Shown piece after piece: positions 19,003 to 27,333 of a stretch of 64,000 nt of DNA (its first letter is position 1; every line of letters starts with the position of its first letter). The translations under genes and the position numbers were made by a program. This DNA is from Pseudomonadota bacterium (GTDB lineage Bacteria > Pseudomonadota > Alphaproteobacteria > Rhizobiales > Xanthobacteraceae), in the NCBI GenBank assembly GCA_018240595.1, contig JAFEFL010000026.1, forward strand, positions 1-64,000, written 5' to 3'. The notes beneath the pieces were generated by a model. That model ran no database searches and was not told where the DNA came from. It saw only the letters and a list, made by a program, of their open reading frames with translations.

Positions 19003-19884
19003 ATGACCGCAGCCATCATCGACGGGAAAGCGATCGCAGCGATGCTGCGCGCCAAGGTGGCGAGCGAAGTGGCGCGGCTCAAGAGCGACCATGGCGTCAC
19101 GCCGGGTCTCGCGGTGGTGCTGGTCGGCACCGACCCGGCGAGCGAAGTCTATGTCCGCTCGAAATCCAAGGCGGTGATCGAAGCCGGCATGGCGCCGTGC
19201 GATCACAAGCTGCCGGCGACGACGAGCGAACAGGAAGTGCTGGCGCTGGTCGCCAGGCTCAACGCCGATCCAGCCGTGAGCGGCATTCTGGTGCAATTGC
19301 CGCTGCCGCCGCAGATCGATGCGCAGAAGGTGATCGCCGCGATCGATCCGCTGAAGGATGTCGATGGCTTCCACCCGATCAATGTCGGCCGGCTGTCGAG
19401 CGGCCTGCCGGCGCTGACGCCGTGCACGCCGGCTGGCTGCGTCATACTGGCAAAGTCGGTGCGCGGTTCGCTCGCCGGCCTCGACGCGGTGGTGATTGGC
19501 CGCTCCAACATCGTCGGCAAGCCGGTGGCGCAGTTGCTGCTCGCCGAGAACGCCACGGTGACCATCGCACATTCGAAGACGCGCGATCTGCCGGGTCTGT
19601 GCCGGCGCGCCGACATCCTGGTCGCCGCCATCGGCAAGTCGGAATTCGTGCGCGGCGATTGGATCAAGCCGGGCGCCACCGTCATCGATGTCGGCATCAA
19701 CCGCGTCGCGGGCGAGGGCGGCAAAGCGAGGATCGTCGGCGATGTGGCGTTCGACGAGGCGAAGGCCGTGGCCGGCGCCATCACGCCGGTGCCGGGCGGC
19801 GTCGGGCCGATGACCATCGCCTGCCTGATGCTGAACACCGTGCGCGCGGCGTGCGCGTTGAAGGGCGTGAAGGCCGAAATTTAA
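19003..19884 (+). CDS. folD: Methylenetetrahydrofolate dehydrogenase/cyclohydrolase
   Basis: Bifunctional enzyme that interconverts 5,10-methylene-, methenyl- and 10-formyl-tetrahydrofolate with NADP. In the 293-aa product, Y50 and K54 in [11 protein letters not shown] form the active site, QLPLPPQID and DGFHPINVG line the folate site, and [12 protein letters not shown] starts the Rossmann domain, with [11 protein letters not shown] near the end. An AAGGGGG ribosome site lies before the ATG. It is a standard, complete FolD. Confidence 0.98.
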   Translation: MTAAIIDGKAIAAMLRAKVASEVARLKSDHGVTPGLAVVLVGTDPASEVYVRSKSKAVIEAGMAPCDHKLPATTSEQEVLALVARLNADPAVSGILVQLPLPPQIDAQKVIAAIDPLKDVDGFHPINVGRLSSGLPALTPCTPAGCVILAKSVRGSLAGLDAVVIGRSNIVGKPVAQLLLAENATVTIAHSKTRDLPGLCRRADILVAAIGKSEFVRGDWIKPGATVIDVGINRVAGEGGKARIVGDVAFDEAKAVAGAITPVPGGVGPMTIACLMLNTVRAACALKGVKAEI

Positions 19885-19892
19885 CGTCAACG

Positions 19893-19979
19893 GTCATCGC
19901 CGGGCTTGACCCGGCGATCCCGCTTGGACGGGCACAGTGCGTCCCTAAGCGAGATGGCCGGGACAAGCCCGGCCATGAC
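19893..19979. repeat. Intergenic compound-hairpin repeat, type C
   Basis: The 87-nt element is bounded by GTCATCGCCGGGCTTG on the left and CAAGCCCGGCCATGAC on the right. Each half can fold on itself (CGCCGGGCTTGACCCGGCG and GGCCGGGACAAGCCCGGCC) or the halves can pair with each other. It lies 9 nt past the folD stop, so it may also act as a 3' mRNA end. Confidence 0.8.
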
Positions 19980-20005
19980 AGCGTCTAGCTCTTATGTGAA
20001 AAGCC

Positions 20006-20518
20006 TCAGCCCTGCGGCCAGGCGTAGGCGACCTTGTCGAGCGTCTTGTCGCCGAACTTCTCCGACGAACGCGCGACGGCGCGGCCGCCAAGGGCGCGAT
20101 AAAACTCCATCGCCGGGTCGTTGTCCGACAGCGCCCAGACGACGAGGCTCTTCAGCCCCGACTGCGCCAGATCCTTGCGCGCGGCGCTGAACAGGCGGCG
20201 GCCGAAGCCGAGGCCCTGGAACTCCGGACGGAGGTAAAGCTCGTAGACTTCGCCTTCGTAGAACAGGCTGCGGGCGCGATTGCGTCCGTAATTGGCATAG
20301 CCCGCGATGCGGTCGCCGAACTGCAGGACGGTGATGCGGCTGCCTTTGCGGATCGCCTGATCCCACCAGTCCGGACCGCGGCGATTGATGAGCTTGTCGA
20401 GTTCGCCGCCGGGAATGATGCCCTGGTAGGCGGCGCGCCATGCCTCGTCATGCGTCGAGGCGACTTCCTCGGCATCGGCGGACTTGGCGCGGCGAATCTC
20501 GATGAGTGTTGTGCTCAT
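20006..20518 (-). CDS. GNAT-family N-acetyltransferase
   Basis: 170-aa acetyl-CoA-dependent acyltransferase. The GNAT core shows VYELYLRPEFQGLGFGRRLF, where the Q-x-x-G-x-G/R loop holds acetyl-CoA pyrophosphate, and a late block FYRALGG. The N-terminal part (ADAEEVASTHDEAWRAAYQG) is typical of RimI-like and phosphinothricin-type acetyltransferases. The ATG at 20518 was chosen because the upstream extension has no family similarity. The substrate is not known. It converges on folD. Confidence 0.9.
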   Translation of the reverse strand: MSTTLIEIRRAKSADAEEVASTHDEAWRAAYQGIIPGGELDKLINRRGPDWWDQAIRKGSRITVLQFGDRIAGYANYGRNRARSLFYEGEVYELYLRPEFQGLGFGRRLFSAARKDLAQSGLKSLVVWALSDNDPAMEFYRALGGRAVARSSEKFGDKTLDKVAYAWPQG

Positions 20519-20663
20519 TGCCGAATACAAGCAACGAACCCTGCGCCCTTCAAGCCCTATGATTAACGTCCGGTTAACGGTGTGGATTACCGGCCACAGG
20601 TGGCGGGATGTGTCGCTGAATGGCACAGTTTGGCGGCGGCGCGCGCCGCGAAATCCGGCAGCG

Positions 20664-21086
20664 CTACGGTTGGCCCCGCAGAGCGCGTAATTCGCCGATC
20701 AGCTTTTCGCTCAAACCGACATGCGGCAGGAACATCCAGACCGAACAAAGATTCGCCGACAGCGGGCGCTGCGGCGTCGCGGCGCTGGCGGCCAAAGTGT
20801 GAGTTTCACCGGTCGCGAAGCGGATACCGCACGAGGCCGACGATCCGTCGGGATGCTGCACCCGAACGGTGGCGCCGGCGGCCGGTCCCTTGAAGGATTC
20901 GGTGATCCTGAACGTGGTGACGGCTTCGCCCGGCGACACACGGCGCGAGCGCAATGCGACGCCGGTGAACACGGCGCTGGCGGACTGGCGGATAGAGGCG
21001 GCCGTCGGGTTCGGCGCGCAGGAACAGGCCTGCGCGGCCCCGGGCAACAGGCCGGCGACGAGGAATCCGGCCAGCATCGCGCGCAT
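20664..21086 (-). CDS. Secreted TIMP/NTR-like domain protein
   Basis: 140-aa exported protein. The signal peptide MRAMLAGFLVAGLLPGAAQA is predicted to be cut so that the mature chain begins CSC, the hallmark of netrin/TIMP-like (NTR) domains in which the first Cys pairs internally and its amino group can contact metal. Further cysteines in SCGIRF and NLCSVW could close the disulfides. The pattern VFTGVALRSRR...TTFRITESFKGP fits an OB-fold. Bacterial TIMP-like proteins are uncharacterised; metalloprotease inhibition is only an analogy. A perfect FNR/FixK-type palindrome is centred about 62 nt upstream of the start. Confidence 0.75.
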   Translation of the reverse strand: MRAMLAGFLVAGLLPGAAQACSCAPNPTAASIRQSASAVFTGVALRSRRVSPGEAVTTFRITESFKGPAAGATVRVQHPDGSSASCGIRFATGETHTLAASAATPQRPLSANLCSVWMFLPHVGLSEKLIGELRALRGQP

Positions 21087-21141
21087 GATCGCTTGCTCCT
21101 GTCTGATCGGCAATCGATGCGCCCGCTCGGTGCGGGCGACA

Positions 21142-21155
21142 TTGACCTGCGTCAA
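21142..21155. promoter_or_regulatory. Candidate FNR/FixK-type binding site (TTGA-N6-TCAA)
   Basis: The palindrome TTGACCTGCGTCAA matches the FNR/FixK consensus exactly in both half sites. It is centred about 62 nt upstream of the NTR-like gene's ATG at 21086, a distance that suits a class II activator site with a ~20-nt leader. It lies in the 88-nt gap between that gene and the typA stop, so only the NTR-like gene can be its target. Confidence 0.55.
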
Positions 21156-21174
21156 GCAGCAGGAGCACGCGCGA

Positions 21175-23001
21175 TCAGGCGAGCTCGGCTTCCTTGGCCC
21201 GGTCGGCGCGCTTGCGGTCGTTCTCGTCGAGCAGCTTCTTGCGCAGGCGGATCGACGACGGCGTCACTTCGACCAGTTCGTCGTCCTGGATGTAGGCCAG
21301 CGCCTTTTCCAGCGTCATGCGGATCGGCGGCGTCAGGCGCACCGCCTCGTCCTTCGACGTGGTGCGGATGTTGGTGAGCTGCTTGCCCTTGAGCACGTTG
21401 ACGACGAGGTCGTTGTCGCGCGTGTGCTCGCCGACGATCATGCCGGTGTAAACCTTCCAGCCCGGCTCGATCATCATCGGGCCGCGATCTTCGAGATTCC
21501 ACAGCGCGTAGGCGACGGCTTCGCCCTTGTCGTTCGAGATCAGCACGCCGTTGCGGCGGCCCTGGATCGCGCCCTTGTACGGCGCATGACCGTGGAAGAT
21601 GCGGTTCATGATCGCGGTGCCGCGGGTGTCGGTGAGCAGTTCGCCCTGATAGCCGATCAGGCCGCGGGTCGGCGCGTAGAAAACGAGTCGCGTGCGACCG
21701 CCGCCCGACGGGCGCATCTCGACCAGCTCGGCCTTGCGCTCCGACATCTTCTGCACGACGACACCCGAGTGCTCCTCATCGACGTCGATGACGACTTCCT
21801 CGATCGGCTCCTCGGTCTCGCCGGCTTCGTTCTTGCGCAGCAGCACCTTGGGGCGCGACACCGACAGCTCGAAGCCTTCGCGGCGCATGGTCTCGATGAG
21901 GATGCCGAGCTGCAATTCGCCGCGGCCGGCGACTTCCATGGCGTCCTTTTCTTCCGATTCACGCACGCGCAGCGCGACGTTGCCTTCGGCTTCGGCCATC
22001 AGGCGGTCGCGGATCATGCGGCTCGTGACCTTGGAGCCTTCGGTGCCGGCGAGCGGACTATCGTTGACGCGGAAGGTCATGGCGAGCGTCGGCGGATCGA
22101 TCGGTTGCGCCGGCAGCGCTTCCTCGACGGCCGGATCGCAGATCGTCATGGCGACGGTGGCGTTGGGCAGGCCGGCAATGGCGACGATGTCGCCGGCTTC
22201 GGCGTCATCGAGCGGCACGCGCTCGAGGCCGCGGAACGCCAGCACCTTGGTGATGCGGCCGTTCTCGATGAGCTTGCCGTCGCGGTCGAGCACCTTCACC
22301 GCCTGGTTCGGCTTCACGGTGCCGGAGAAGATGCGGCCGGTGACGATGCGGCCGAGATAAGGATTGGATTCGATGATGGTGCCGAGCAGGCGGAACGGGC
22401 CTTCCTCGACCACCGGCGGCTTGACGTGCTTGAGCACGAGATCGAACAGCGGCGTCATGCCCTGGTCCTGCGGACCGTCGAGCGAGGTCGACATCCAGCC
22501 CTGCTTGGCCGAGCCGAACAAAATCGGGAAGTCGAGCTGCTCGTCGGTGGCGTCGAGCGCCGCGAACAGATCGAACACCTCGTTGAGCACTTCGTTGGCG
22601 CGGGCGTCGGGACGATCGACCTTGTTGATGACGACGATGGGCTTGAGGCCCATCTTCAGCGCCTTGGAGACGACGAACTTGGTCTGCGGCAGCGGACCTT
22701 CCGCGGCATCGACCAGCACCAGCGCGCCATCCACCATGTTGAGGATGCGCTCGACCTCGCCGCCGAAGTCGGCGTGGCCGGGCGTGTCGACGATGTTGAT
22801 GCGCGTGCCCTTCCATTCGACCGAGGCGGCCTTGGCGAGAATGGTGATGCCGCGCTCGCGCTCGAGGTCGTTGCTATCCATGGCGCGCTCGACCTGGCGC
22901 TCGTTCTCGCGATAGACGCCGGACTGCTGCAGCAGGCGGTCCACGAGGGTGGTCTTGCCATGGTCGACGTGCGCGATGATCGCGATATTGCGGAGATCCA
23001 T
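21175..23001 (-). CDS. typA: Translational GTPase TypA/BipA
   Basis: 608-aa ribosome-binding GTPase of the EF-G group involved in stress growth and 50S assembly. G motifs are complete: [11 protein letters not shown] (G1), the switch region [10 protein letters not shown] (G2), [10 protein letters not shown] (G3), INKVDRP (G4). The C-terminal part has the TypA-specific [18 protein letters not shown] and [18 protein letters not shown]. The ATG at 23001 begins MDLRNIAII; an upstream in-frame extension is not conserved. A GC hairpin lies in its leader. Length and motifs are normal. Confidence 0.98.
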   Translation of the reverse strand: MDLRNIAIIAHVDHGKTTLVDRLLQQSGVYRENERQVERAMDSNDLERERGITILAKAASVEWKGTRINIVDTPGHADFGGEVERILNMVDGALVLVDAAEGPLPQTKFVVSKALKMGLKPIVVINKVDRPDARANEVLNEVFDLFAALDATDEQLDFPILFGSAKQGWMSTSLDGPQDQGMTPLFDLVLKHVKPPVVEEGPFRLLGTIIESNPYLGRIVTGRIFSGTVKPNQAVKVLDRDGKLIENGRITKVLAFRGLERVPLDDAEAGDIVAIAGLPNATVAMTICDPAVEEALPAQPIDPPTLAMTFRVNDSPLAGTEGSKVTSRMIRDRLMAEAEGNVALRVRESEEKDAMEVAGRGELQLGILIETMRREGFELSVSRPKVLLRKNEAGETEEPIEEVVIDVDEEHSGVVVQKMSERKAELVEMRPSGGGRTRLVFYAPTRGLIGYQGELLTDTRGTAIMNRIFHGHAPYKGAIQGRRNGVLISNDKGEAVAYALWNLEDRGPMMIEPGWKVYTGMIVGEHTRDNDLVVNVLKGKQLTNIRTTSKDEAVRLTPPIRMTLEKALAYIQDDELVEVTPSSIRLRKKLLDENDRKRADRAKEAELA

Positions 23002-23074
23002 AAGATTTGCCTTTTGCGCGGGGCCTGAAGCCGAAGCAGTTTCCGGGGCGGCGCGCTGTTCCAAAAACCAAAGC

Positions 23075-23096
23075 GCGGGCCGCTTTCAGGGCCCGC
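23075..23096 (-). promoter_or_regulatory. typA: Hairpin in the typA leader (possible attenuator)
   Basis: Read on the minus strand, a 7-bp stem GCGGGCC/GGCCCGC with an 8-nt loop is followed by GCTTTGGTTTTTGG, a T-rich but interrupted tract. It ends 74 nt before the typA ATG. It resembles a weak terminator or attenuator, but the interrupted T run makes this uncertain. Confidence 0.35.
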
Positions 23097-23211
23097 GACG
23101 CATCGCTTTTGCGGCGCAATATAGTGAGAAAAGGGCCGGAAGCAACCGCGCCGATGGCGTTTTGGCCGCCCTTTGACTCTCAAGCTTAAGGGCGATTCCG
23201 CCCGGCCGCGG

Positions 23212-23502
23212 TCATTTCGGCGCGTCGGCGGGGCCTTTGACCGGCGGCGCCGGCTGTTCCGGCTGAACCACCAGCGACGGCGGCTGCGCTGGACGGCGGT
23301 CCGGCGCGATCGGCGGCCGCGTCCCGGCCGGGCGGGCCGGATCGGGTAGGGTGCCCGGCGCCACCGGAGCCGCCGGCCGGTCGGGCAGTGGCTCCGGGTC
23401 CTCGACCCGCATGACATTGCTCGGCGCGGATTGCTGCACGGCGGGCGCGGCGAGCAGCAGCAGCGCGATGACCGGCAGCGCCTTCCGCTTCGCCTGTTTC
23501 AT
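23212..23502 (-). CDS. Proline-rich exported small protein (partner of the 655-aa protein)
   Basis: 96-aa protein with an N-terminal basic-hydrophobic signal or anchor (MKQAKRKALPVIALLLLAAP) followed by an almost pure Pro/Ala/Asp/Arg tail of about 70 residues with repeated PxxP turns. The start codon overlaps the stop of the upstream 655-aa gene (ATGA), so the two are translationally coupled. The tail is likely disordered and extracytoplasmic. Nothing recognisable was found; a secreted linker or cell-wall spanning partner is only a guess. Confidence 0.65.
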   Translation of the reverse strand: MKQAKRKALPVIALLLLAAPAVQQSAPSNVMRVEDPEPLPDRPAAPVAPGTLPDPARPAGTRPPIAPDRRPAQPPSLVVQPEQPAPPVKGPADAPK

Positions 23503-25466
23503 TTCGGCGTCTCGACGCCTTTCTGCATGCCCGGCCGCAGCAATTGCGGCCGCAGCGCCGGCGCGTGCTGCACGGCGCCCGGTCCCTGTTGCGCGCCCGG
23601 CGCTTGCGTGGCCGGTGCCTGGTGCGCGGCCGGTGCTTGCGTTGCCGCCGGCAGCGCCCGGCCGGCCGCCAGCGCGTCGAACAGCGGCTTCAGCGCCGGA
23701 TTTTCCAGCACCGGCTTCATGTTCGAGGCCTTGAGCATGCCCTCGTCGAGCTTGATGCCGCAGCTCGCGCACTTGTCCATGTCCATGAGGTCGCCGATGC
23801 GATCGAGCCAGCTTTCGGATTGATAATGCGGCGCCTTCACCGTGCCGGCGCCGCACTTGCCGTCGCCGCCGAGGACGACCGGCGGCCCGGCCTGCTTCCA
23901 GCCCTCGTCGAGCACGGCGGCCACGCCGGCCGCGGCGACCTCGACATAGCGATGCGGCTCCTGCTGAAAGCCGGCCATTCGCTCGGCCGCCTTGCCCTTG
24001 AAGTTGAGCTCGACGATGTCGGCGCCGGGCAGCGCGGAAATCTCGAAGCTGCATTCGTAATAGCCGGTCGCCGTGCGCCGCGTGGTGCCGCTCTGCCGCA
24101 ACTGCGACTGCAACACGTTGCCGTGCTTGACCTCCGTGAGGTTGCCGGTGAGCTTGAAGCCGCCGGTCGGCTTCCAGTTGGGCAGCGGATTGGCGCCGAC
24201 CTTGAGAATCTTCGGATCGGCGCCGAGATAGCCGGCCAGCTTGACGTCGGTCGCTGGCATGACGTCGCTGCACGGCTTGCCGACCTTGCCGGCGAGATCG
24301 CGGTTAGCGTCGACCGTCGTGAGACCGAGCGGGATCGTGCCCATGGTCCACTCGCCATAGACGCAGGCTTCCTTCGGCATGCGCAGTTTGCCGGTGAGCG
24401 TACCGCCCGCGGGATTGGCGGCGAAACGCGGCGTGACCATCACGTAGACGTCGCCGCTCGAGGTTCGCGTTTGCACGTCGAGCGTCAGGCCGAACGCCGT
24501 CGACAGTTCCTGCAACGATTTGTTGACGCCCGGCAGCTTGGTGTCGAGCAGCTTGCTCTTGACCGCGTTGGCCTGCGTCGCCTTGGCATCCACGTAATTG
24601 CTCGCGAGCCAGGTGGCGCGGATGTTGGCGACCTGCAGCACGTTGTTGAGTACCTTGTTGGCTTCGTCCTGCACCTTGCTCTCGGCGATCTTGACGGCCT
24701 CTTGAGAGATCAGTCTGCCGACGATGAGGCCGCTCAGGGGATCGCCAATGCCGGCGGCGAACGGTGAGGCGCCGATCAGTCCGCCGAGCGCCGTGCCGAC
24801 GCCGACGGCGATGCCCTTGGGGTCCGACAGGTAGATGTTCTTGTCGTCGAGCGTCAGCTTGACGCAGACGCTCTCCTGCAGCTTGGTCGATTCACAATAG
24901 CTGGTGATCGATTTGACTTCGGGCCACAGCGCGAGCTTTGAGGTCGCTTCCATGCCGATCAAGAGATCGATCGGCACATTGGCGGTTCCTTCGACGTGGC
25001 CGGTGGCGGGGTCGGCCCACAGTTTCGCGCTGACGACGGTATGCAGCTTGAACTGCGTTTTCAGATAGACATCGACGCCATTGTCCTGCGCGTTGCCGAA
25101 CGCCGTGATCGTCGGCTGGTTCTTCAGCGTGAAGGAGAAATCGTTGCTGACACTGACGTGCCAATGCACGTCGGGACAGGCGCCTTCGCAGACGACGGCG
25201 CCGCCGACATCGATGTTGGCTTTCTTGATCTCGTTGCGGATCTGTTGTTCGAGCGTGTTGTAGGAAATGTCGTAGGAGTGCGAATAGGCCGGCTTGTCGG
25301 AGCCCTGCGTCTCGACCGTTTTCAGCGACGCCGGCGGCTGCGGCGCCAGCACATAAAGGCGAACGTCGCCGGCCTGCGCGGCCGGCATCGCCAGCAGCAT
25401 CGCCGTTGCCAACAGCGCCTTGGCGTTTTTCGTGTTGAATAGCCGTTTTGGTCGCGGGCTGGTCAT
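23499..25466 (-). CDS. Exported 655-aa protein of unknown function
   Basis: Starts with basic residues and a signal peptide ending AMPAAQAGD (cleavage near residue 32). The mature protein is large and beta-rich, with ten cysteines that could form disulfides, including VVCEGACPDVHW near 95 and a CASC pair near 575. A hydrophobic, glycine-rich stretch around 215-260 (GVGTALGGLIGASPFAAGIG) is surrounded by amphipathic helices. The C-terminal 60 residues are Gln/Ala/Pro repeats. I recognise no domain. It is coupled by a 4-nt overlap to the 96-aa Pro-rich gene, and a perfect FNR/FixK-type palindrome lies about 60 nt upstream of its start. Confidence 0.8.
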   Translation of the reverse strand: MTSPRPKRLFNTKNAKALLATAMLLAMPAAQAGDVRLYVLAPQPPASLKTVETQGSDKPAYSHSYDISYNTLEQQIRNEIKKANIDVGGAVVCEGACPDVHWHVSVSNDFSFTLKNQPTITAFGNAQDNGVDVYLKTQFKLHTVVSAKLWADPATGHVEGTANVPIDLLIGMEATSKLALWPEVKSITSYCESTKLQESVCVKLTLDDKNIYLSDPKGIAVGVGTALGGLIGASPFAAGIGDPLSGLIVGRLISQEAVKIAESKVQDEANKVLNNVLQVANIRATWLASNYVDAKATQANAVKSKLLDTKLPGVNKSLQELSTAFGLTLDVQTRTSSGDVYVMVTPRFAANPAGGTLTGKLRMPKEACVYGEWTMGTIPLGLTTVDANRDLAGKVGKPCSDVMPATDVKLAGYLGADPKILKVGANPLPNWKPTGGFKLTGNLTEVKHGNVLQSQLRQSGTTRRTATGYYECSFEISALPGADIVELNFKGKAAERMAGFQQEPHRYVEVAAAGVAAVLDEGWKQAGPPVVLGGDGKCGAGTVKAPHYQSESWLDRIGDLMDMDKCASCGIKLDEGMLKASNMKPVLENPALKPLFDALAAGRALPAATQAPAAHQAPATQAPGAQQGPGAVQHAPALRPQLLRPGMQKGVETPK

Positions 25467-25519
25467 GGTCGCACCTCGTCCTGTTTGGTGCGACGCTAAA
25501 ATTCGTATGCCGGCGCGCG

Positions 25520-25533
25520 TTGAGACAGATCAA
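25520..25533. promoter_or_regulatory. Candidate FNR/FixK-type binding site (TTGA-N6-TCAA)
   Basis: The site TTGAGACAGATCAA has both perfect half sites. It is centred about 60 nt upstream of the ATG at 25466 of the exported 655-aa gene, nearly the same distance as the box before the NTR-like gene. The other flank is the 3' end of the PhoD gene, so the 655-aa gene is the only candidate target. Confidence 0.55.
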
Positions 25534-25646
25534 CGGTCGGTATCGGCGTGTTGGCGCAGCTGCCGGAGCGATGCAATCGGTACCGGAACAGTCCGCCCGC
25601 GGCCGCGCCATCCGTGCCGGCAGCGAGCGGACCGAAGCGGCGGCGT

Positions 25647-27239
25647 CTAGCCGAACACCGGGTCCAGCGTCTTGGCCCACAGCGCCTTGTCGTCGAGGTC
25701 CTTCAGCGTGACGGTCATCTGCTGGGTCGCCCCGTCGATGCCGACATGGCCGAAGAACTGATAACCGTCGCTCGGCGGCAGGTTCTGGCCCTGCTCCTTG
25801 CTCGGCGCCTTTATGTAGACGAGCTGCGGCCCGAAGGTCGCGTCGAGGTCGTTGGGACCGAACGTGCCGGCGTGCAGCGGGCCGGAGACGAACTCCCAGA
25901 ACGGCTCGAAGTCCTGGAAGGCCGCCTTGTTCGGGTCGTAGTAGTGCGCGGCGGTGTAGTGCACGTCGGCGGTCAGCCACACCGTGTTCTTCACGCCGGC
26001 ATGCTTGATGAACGACAGGAGGTCGGCGAGCTCCAGCTCGCGGCCGCGCGGCGCGCCGTTGTCGCCGTTGGCGAGGCCCTCAAAGCCCCACTTCTTCACG
26101 CCGTCATAGACGATCTGCAGGCTCACCGGCATGTCGGCGGCGATCACCTTCCAGGTCGCCTTCGAGTTCAAGAGCTCGCGCTTGAGCCAGGCGAGCTGGG
26201 TCGGCCCGAGGAAGTAGGCGGGCTGGCCGTAGGTGTCCTGCATGTTCTCGCCGTTGGCGCCGCGATAGCTGCGCATGTCGAGCATGAACACGTCGAGCAT
26301 CGGGCCGTAGGCGATCTTGCGGTAGACGCGGCCGGCTTCGGCGATCGACTCGCGCATCGGCATGTATTCGTGGAAGGCGCGCGACGCGCGCGCGGCGATG
26401 ATGAGGTCGTTCTTCTCGACGTATTTCTTGGCGACCAGCTCGGCGCGGGTCATCGGCTCGCCCGGCCACCAGTTGTTGAACACCTCGTGGTCGTCCCACT
26501 GCGTGAACACCGGCACTTCGGCGTAGAGCGCGCGGAAATTCTTGTCCATGAGGTTGTATTTGTAGGCGCCGCGGAATTCGTTGAGCGTCTCCGCCGGCTT
26601 CGATTTGTCCTCGGTGACGATGTTCTTCCACATCGTGCCGTCCTTCAGCTTCACCTCGGACGGGATCGGGCCGTCGGCGTAGATGTTGTCGCCGTTGTGG
26701 ATGAAGAAGTCGGGACGGTTCTTGCGCATGGTCTCGTAGGTGCGCATGCCGCCGCGCGCCTCGTCGATGCCCCAGCCCTGGCCGGCGGTGTCGCCCGACC
26801 ACACGAAGCTGATCGAGCGGCGATCGGCCGGCGCGGTGCGGAAGCGGCCCACCACCGGCTCGCCGACAATGGCCGGCGACGCGAGATCCTGGAAGCGCAC
26901 GCGATAGAAGATGTCTTGCGCCGCCGGCAGGTCTTCGAGCAGCAGCTTGGCGGTGAAGTCGCTTTCCGGCAGCGCGTCGACGTAGGCGACCTGGCGCGCG
27001 GTCTTGAAGCTGTCGGTGGTCGACCATTCGACCAGCATGCGCGAGGGCCGGTCGGCGCGCGCCCAGACCATGCCGCTATCGGTCGTCACGTCGCCGGACT
27101 GCACGCCGTGGCTGACGAGCGGGCGGTCATTGGCGCGGCTGACGAAGGGCGCCGCCACGCCGCCGAGTCCGGTGAACGCCGCGGCCGCGGCCGTGGTGGT
27201 GAGAAAACGCCGGCGCGTCGTGATGATTCCGTCGCTCAT
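25647..27239 (-). CDS. PhoD-type alkaline phosphatase/phosphodiesterase (Tat-exported)
   Basis: 530-aa periplasmic enzyme of the PhoD metallophosphatase family. The Tat signal TTRRRFLTTTAAAAAFTG (RR with FLT) opens the protein, followed by a PhoD_N domain (VSHGVQSGDVTTDSGMVWAR, in part) and the catalytic domain with SFVWSGDTAGQGWG, FFIHNGDNIYADG, TQWDDHEVFNNW and TADVHYTAAHYYD, which supply the metal-binding Asp, Asn and His residues. It hydrolyses phosphate esters, probably under phosphate need; no pho box was identified. The length is normal. Confidence 0.94.
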   Translation of the reverse strand: MSDGIITTRRRFLTTTAAAAAFTGLGGVAAPFVSRANDRPLVSHGVQSGDVTTDSGMVWARADRPSRMLVEWSTTDSFKTARQVAYVDALPESDFTAKLLLEDLPAAQDIFYRVRFQDLASPAIVGEPVVGRFRTAPADRRSISFVWSGDTAGQGWGIDEARGGMRTYETMRKNRPDFFIHNGDNIYADGPIPSEVKLKDGTMWKNIVTEDKSKPAETLNEFRGAYKYNLMDKNFRALYAEVPVFTQWDDHEVFNNWWPGEPMTRAELVAKKYVEKNDLIIAARASRAFHEYMPMRESIAEAGRVYRKIAYGPMLDVFMLDMRSYRGANGENMQDTYGQPAYFLGPTQLAWLKRELLNSKATWKVIAADMPVSLQIVYDGVKKWGFEGLANGDNGAPRGRELELADLLSFIKHAGVKNTVWLTADVHYTAAHYYDPNKAAFQDFEPFWEFVSGPLHAGTFGPNDLDATFGPQLVYIKAPSKEQGQNLPPSDGYQFFGHVGIDGATQQMTVTLKDLDDKALWAKTLDPVFG

Positions 27240-27333
27240 GTTCCGTCTCCAGTTTCGAAATGGAGGCGGGACAATGAGGAGTTCCGCTGACGCCCTGCCG
27301 ACGGCGCGATGACGGCCGCGTGACGCCTGTGAA

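Noticed and set aside
21119..21138. GCCCGC/GCGGGC hairpin between typA and the NTR-like gene as a terminator
   Set aside because: No T run follows on the minus strand; it lies next to the FNR-type box and may be incidental.
20869..23028. 719-aa open frame on the plus strand
   Set aside because: Antisense to typA and the NTR-like gene; low-complexity His/Asp/Arg composition and no domain. Shadow frame.
23212..24273. 353-aa minus-strand frame covering the 96-aa gene
   Set aside because: Only the last 96 residues are plausible; the rest is out-of-frame reading of the 655-aa gene. The ATGA overlap supports the short gene.
25548..27290. 580-aa open frame on the plus strand
   Set aside because: Antisense to the PhoD gene; composition typical of a shadow frame.
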